A DNA stretch of 15,807 bases from contig JAGHBX010000193.1 of NCBI GenBank assembly GCA_021160785.1, forward strand, positions 1 to 15,807, read 5' to 3'. A program made the translations under genes and the position numbers. This DNA is from Planctomycetota bacterium. Its GTDB lineage: Bacteria > Planctomycetota > Phycisphaerae > Sedimentisphaerales > Anaerohalosphaeraceae. The notes beneath the pieces were generated by a model. The model did no database searches. It saw only the letters and a list, made by a program, of their open reading frames with translations, and had not been told where the DNA came from. Each line of letters opens with the position of its first letter. The stretch's first letter is position 1. Shown piece by piece: positions 12,834 through 15,807 of the stretch.

Positions 12834-13420
12834 CCGAACAACTCACCGGCAATCTCCATCTCCAGCGTTTCCCGCGCCTGTGCGACAAGCACATCCGTAC
12901 TGACATTGACCTGCACCTTGCCTCGTCTCAGGATAAAACCGCTGCCGATATCGGCCCTGTCGTTTGCCATGCGCAGATTACCCCTGTACCCCGGACCCAA
13001 CTGGCGATTGACATCCTTGATCAGACGGTCGTTAATCCGATTTTCATTCTTGCCGACAACCACTTCTTCGTCGCCGCTTTCAGTCGCCTTGACCATGAGC
13101 CCAACGATCAGCTTCTGGTATTCCGCATCGCCCAGCCGCGATATCTGCTCGTTGGCCTTAATAAAAACCTCATCCAGCAACGCATGCCTGGCGGACAGAT
13201 ATTCCTTGCGAATTTCCATTCTCGCATTAGCCAGCATACGCGACTTCCTGTCGGCGGCCGCAACACCCGCCAACCGCTCAGTCTCGACGCGATACCCCGC
13301 CAATTCCTCCTCCACTTTCGCCTCGGCCTGGGCGGCCTTTTCCTGAGCATCCGCCTTTATCATATCAGCTTCGGCCTGAGCATCCGACAATATCTTCTCA
13401 ACTACCTGTTCGGCATCCAT
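12830..13420 (-). CDS. atpE: V-type ATPase subunit E (peripheral stalk)
   Basis: The 196-aa subunit E forms the peripheral stalk with the G/H subunit and holds the head still against the rotor. Residues 1-70 are a long charged, Ala-rich coiled coil (EKILSDAQAEADMIKADAQ, then AEAKVEEELAGYRVETERLA). The C-terminal half is the globular domain that contacts A and B, with GSGFILRRGKVQVNVS (about 159-174) as a typical element. Its partner (NtpF/H) is not in the window; in E. hirae that gene precedes I, so it may lie just past the right edge. The TAG stop is inside a REP-like palindrome. Confidence 0.93.
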   Translation of the reverse strand: MDAEQVVEKILSDAQAEADMIKADAQEKAAQAEAKVEEELAGYRVETERLAGVAAADRKSRMLANARMEIRKEYLSARHALLDEVFIKANEQISRLGDAEYQKLIVGLMVKATESGDEEVVVGKNENRINDRLIKDVNRQLGPGYRGNLRMANDRADIGSGFILRRGKVQVNVSTDVLVAQARETLEMEIAGELFG

Positions 13421-13467
13421 TATTTCTTCCCGTTAAAACCGTCAACTCTCCGTTTGCCCGCAACACC

Positions 13468-13950
13468 TTATGCTGCCGCAGGCGGAGTGATTCCGAGAAG
13501 AATCAGCAGTGAGATAAGAAAACCTAACACTGCGTAGACTTCCACCATCGCGGCATAGAGTACGCCGGCCTTGACCGCCATCTCCGGCCGTTTGGCCGTC
13601 ATCAAAATGCCCGCCGCACAAGTCTTGCCCTGATGAATCGCACTGATCATACCTGCAAAGGCAATTGGCAGACAGGCTGCAAAAATTGCAAGACTATCAG
13701 CCAAGGCCAGATCGGCTCCAAATTTCTTGATTGTGGTCATCGCGAAGAACGCAATCACAAAGCCGTAAAAACCCTGCGTTCCCGGCAGCACCACCTGCAG
13801 GAACAAGGCGCCATAGCGCTCGGGCTTCTCACTCAACACTCCTGTTGCGCTTCGACCGGCGATGCCGATCCCCCACGCCGAGCCAATACCCGCCATAAAT
13901 GCGGCCATTGCCGCTCCCAACAAGGCGACTCCCATTGCTATCTGCTCCAT
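13468..13950 (-). CDS. atpK: V-type ATPase subunit K (rotor ring), Na+-type
   Basis: The 160-aa proteolipid has four membrane helices from a duplicated hairpin (about 6-28, 48-72, 86-108 and 126-152). It forms the ion-carrying ring in the membrane. Only the second hairpin keeps the acidic ion-binding residue, E137 in AAMVEVYAVLGF. The first has the motif LPGTQGFYGF (55-64) with L55, T58 and Q59, and helix 3 has Q107 in HQGK. These match the five Na+ ligands of E. hirae NtpK (L61, T64, Q65, Q110, E139), so Na+ coupling is inferred. AAGGAAG lies about 7 bases before the ATG. Confidence 0.97.
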   Translation of the reverse strand: MEQIAMGVALLGAAMAAFMAGIGSAWGIGIAGRSATGVLSEKPERYGALFLQVVLPGTQGFYGFVIAFFAMTTIKKFGADLALADSLAIFAACLPIAFAGMISAIHQGKTCAAGILMTAKRPEMAVKAGVLYAAMVEVYAVLGFLISLLILLGITPPAAA

Positions 13951-14011
13951 TTTTCGCTTCCTTTCTTCAATATACTAAAACTTTCGTGCTGTCTTATTTT
14001 ATATCCCCCTG

Positions 14012-15807
14012 TTAAGACCCCTGCTCATCATTGATCCGAACATGAGAAAACTTCTTCTGCAACGGTGCAAACTCTTTGCCGCCGCCCACAATAAACTTCG
14101 TAAAAAACTCCACAAACTGCAGACGCATGCTGTGCACAAACGCCCCAAGAGCGGAATTGGCGATGTTGAACAGATGACCGCCCACAAAAATCGCTCCGCC
14201 CAACAACCAGCCAACATACCGAACATGCATCGTCTGCTGTGTAATCTGGTTGATTGCCATCCCGAAGCCGGCCGTCACCATGCCCAGCGCCATCAGACGG
14301 ATATAGCTGAGCACATCTCCCACATAGAAAACAGTACTGAACAGATTATAAAACCCCATTCCAATACGCCCCCCCCAGCCGCCTTCACGCTCGCTGAACA
14401 GAAGGATACCGATTGCCGGAAGCACTGCGGTGATCATCGCCGCTGTTGCCAGCCACGGGGCGATCCAACCGCTCTTGGCAAGCCCCACAACAGCCAGGAG
14501 GTTAAGCCATATAAACCATGTCAGGTGGTCAAAAATTGCTCCCTGGTAGTCTCCCCGGCGCAACTTATTAACACACCCCACAGCAATCCCGAAAATGATC
14601 TGCAGGTACCCCAAAGCCAGAGAAATCGTAAAAAAGTACATGGGTTTTTCCATCGGGTCAAACCACATGAGCGAAAGCCGGAACTTCTCGAAGACCGTGT
14701 CGGCAACATCCGGCGTGCCGCCGTTGAGCAAACCGAACTTCTGGAACATGTCGCCGAACCAGCCGCCGGTGAGCGTGCCGGCAATAACAGTCATTACCGA
14801 ACAAGCCGCTATCATCCAGATAAAACGCTTGTCTCCCCTGATCTTCTTCAACAGCCACCAGCAAAACGCCATCATCACCAACCCATAGCCGGCGTCGGTC
14901 AGGCACAAACCGAAAAACAAAGCAAAAAACGGCGCCAGAAAAACCGTTGGATCCACATCTGTCGGATGCGGCATGCCGTACAGTCGCGTAATCACCTCGA
15001 ATGGTCGGACCGCAGCGGTATTTTCGATTTCGACCGGCGGCTCTTCACCTTCGCCCGGAGTCATCGAGCTGACATTGCTGGCCTCAAATCCAGCGACAAG
15101 TTTTTCCAATCGCTTGAGGTCTTTCCTCTTAATCCATCCTTCCAAAAGGACTGTACTCTCAGTAGCCGGTGCGTTGGAGCGAGTGACCTCCCGGTCCAAC
15201 AGGTTCTGGTAATGGTCATACAGTATCTGCAGGCTCAGTCTTTTCTTTGCGACCTCGGCTGCTTTCTTCCGGGCCTCATCGAGCCCTTTTTCTATCTCGG
15301 CAAGTTTCTCTCTGCAATCGGCGATCAAATCGCTGACCGTCCCGGTCATCCCTTCAAAGCTGACGGCCTCGAAATCACCGCTTCGCAGTATCTTATGGAC
15401 ATCGCCTGCCGCATCTGTCAGACACGCAACGATGCACGCATGCATATTGCCGCTGCCGCCAACCATCTCAACAGCCGCCCCGAGTTCGGCAAGTTCGACG
15501 GTTATATCATCGAAATGCTGATGCGGAAGCAGCCCCGTAAAGCAATTGGCCGTGCGCAGTTGTCGCATCTCCTCAACCGGCGTCTCCATCGCCTTCCACG
15601 GAAGCAGCCCGTTGAGTCTGCCGCTGATATTCTCATGTTCGGTGCTCAGCCGCTCGATATCCGATTCGGTGACTTCGGTTTTCTCAAAAAGTTCCAGCGC
15701 CTCTTTGCCGTCAACAACCTCGGAGTACTTCTTTTTATCAACAACAACCAGCGGACTGAACATACTCACGCCCGCCTCGTCGCCGGCGTAATCCTTCAGG
15801 AAAACAA
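14012..15807 (-). CDS. atpI: V-type ATPase subunit I (membrane stator), partial at the right edge
   Basis: Subunit I (a-type) supplies the ion half-channels and anchors the peripheral stalk. The frame stays open through 15807: a GTG at 15769 is possible, but the codons before it read as protein (VFLKDYAGDEAG), so the true start lies outside and some tens of residues are missing. Numbering from the GTG, residues 1-260 are the cytosolic arm with a coiled coil (about 150-195), and 275-560 hold about seven or eight membrane spans. R491 in SYIRLMALGM and R549 in HSMRLQFVEFF are the conserved arginines expected near the rotor glutamate. HLFNIANSALGAFVH (532-546) is typical of the family. The gap to K is 61 bases with no repeats. 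Confidence 0.95.
   Translation of the reverse strand, partial: VFLKDYAGDEAGVSMFSPLVVVDKKKYSEVVDGKEALELFEKTEVTESDIERLSTEHENISGRLNGLLPWKAMETPVEEMRQLRTANCFTGLLPHQHFDDITVELAELGAAVEMVGGSGNMHACIVACLTDAAGDVHKILRSGDFEAVSFEGMTGTVSDLIADCREKLAEIEKGLDEARKKAAEVAKKRLSLQILYDHYQNLLDREVTRSNAPATESTVLLEGWIKRKDLKRLEKLVAGFEASNVSSMTPGEGEEPPVEIENTAAVRPFEVITRLYGMPHPTDVDPTVFLAPFFALFFGLCLTDAGYGLVMMAFCWWLLKKIRGDKRFIWMIAACSVMTVIAGTLTGGWFGDMFQKFGLLNGGTPDVADTVFEKFRLSLMWFDPMEKPMYFFTISLALGYLQIIFGIAVGCVNKLRRGDYQGAIFDHLTWFIWLNLLAVVGLAKSGWIAPWLATAAMITAVLPAIGILLFSEREGGWGGRIGMGFYNLFSTVFYVGDVLSYIRLMALGMVTAGFGMAINQITQQTMHVRYVGWLLGGAIFVGGHLFNIANSALGAFVHSMRLQFVEFFTKFIVGGGKEFAPLQKKFSHVRINDEQGS

Overview
The window looks like part of a chromosome from an anaerobic planctomycete, most likely Phycisphaerae or Sedimentisphaerales. 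This rests on the combination of a bacterial V-type ATPase operon, Hanks-type kinase signalling, a sulfatase relic, weak Shine-Dalgarno sites at many genes, and gaps filled with REP-like palindromes and 7-base tandem repeats. The lineage is inferred; there is no rRNA or other marker gene in the window.

Left edge (1-720): the tail of a decayed IS3-type transposase OrfA, a stretch with no gene that contains an imperfect palindrome of about 89 bp, and a tRNA-Asn(GTT) gene on the minus strand. The tRNA has a terminator-like hairpin behind it and a good promoter in front. A second good promoter points right, towards the next gene cluster.

Plus-strand cluster (719-4061): a cytosolic Ser/Thr protein kinase overlaps, by ATGA, a PPP-like phosphatase with an altered second metal motif. 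Next come a short gene holding only the C-terminal end of a sulfatase, and a membrane-bound family 2 glycosyltransferase resembling ceramide glucosyltransferase/HpnI. Spacing (-4, 35 and 30 bases) suggests one transcript.

Middle (4111-5157, minus): a diguanylate cyclase with a degenerate receiver-like N-terminus, an intact GGDEF active site and an RxxD inhibitory site. It has its own promoter (TTGACA-16-TATTAT).

Right half (5381 to the right edge, minus): a V-type ATPase operon read leftward in the order I-K-E-C-F-A-B-D, the same order as Enterococcus hirae ntp. Subunit I runs off the right edge. The rotor subunit K carries all five residues that bind Na+ in E. hirae NtpK, so the enzyme is probably a Na+ pump or Na+-driven ATP synthase. 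A 624-aa protein of unknown function (about six or seven membrane spans plus a long helical, TPR-like tail) follows D by 25 bases.

The gaps inside this operon are the most unusual part. Three gaps carry 7-base tandem repeats (C-F, F-A, E-C). Two carry palindromic REP-like elements (E-C, A-B). The B-D gap holds a 75-bp MITE-like element bounded by 7-8 bp direct repeats. Several of these sit exactly on stop codons: the REP supplies the TAG of E, the heptamer array supplies the TAG of F, and the MITE abuts the TAA of B.
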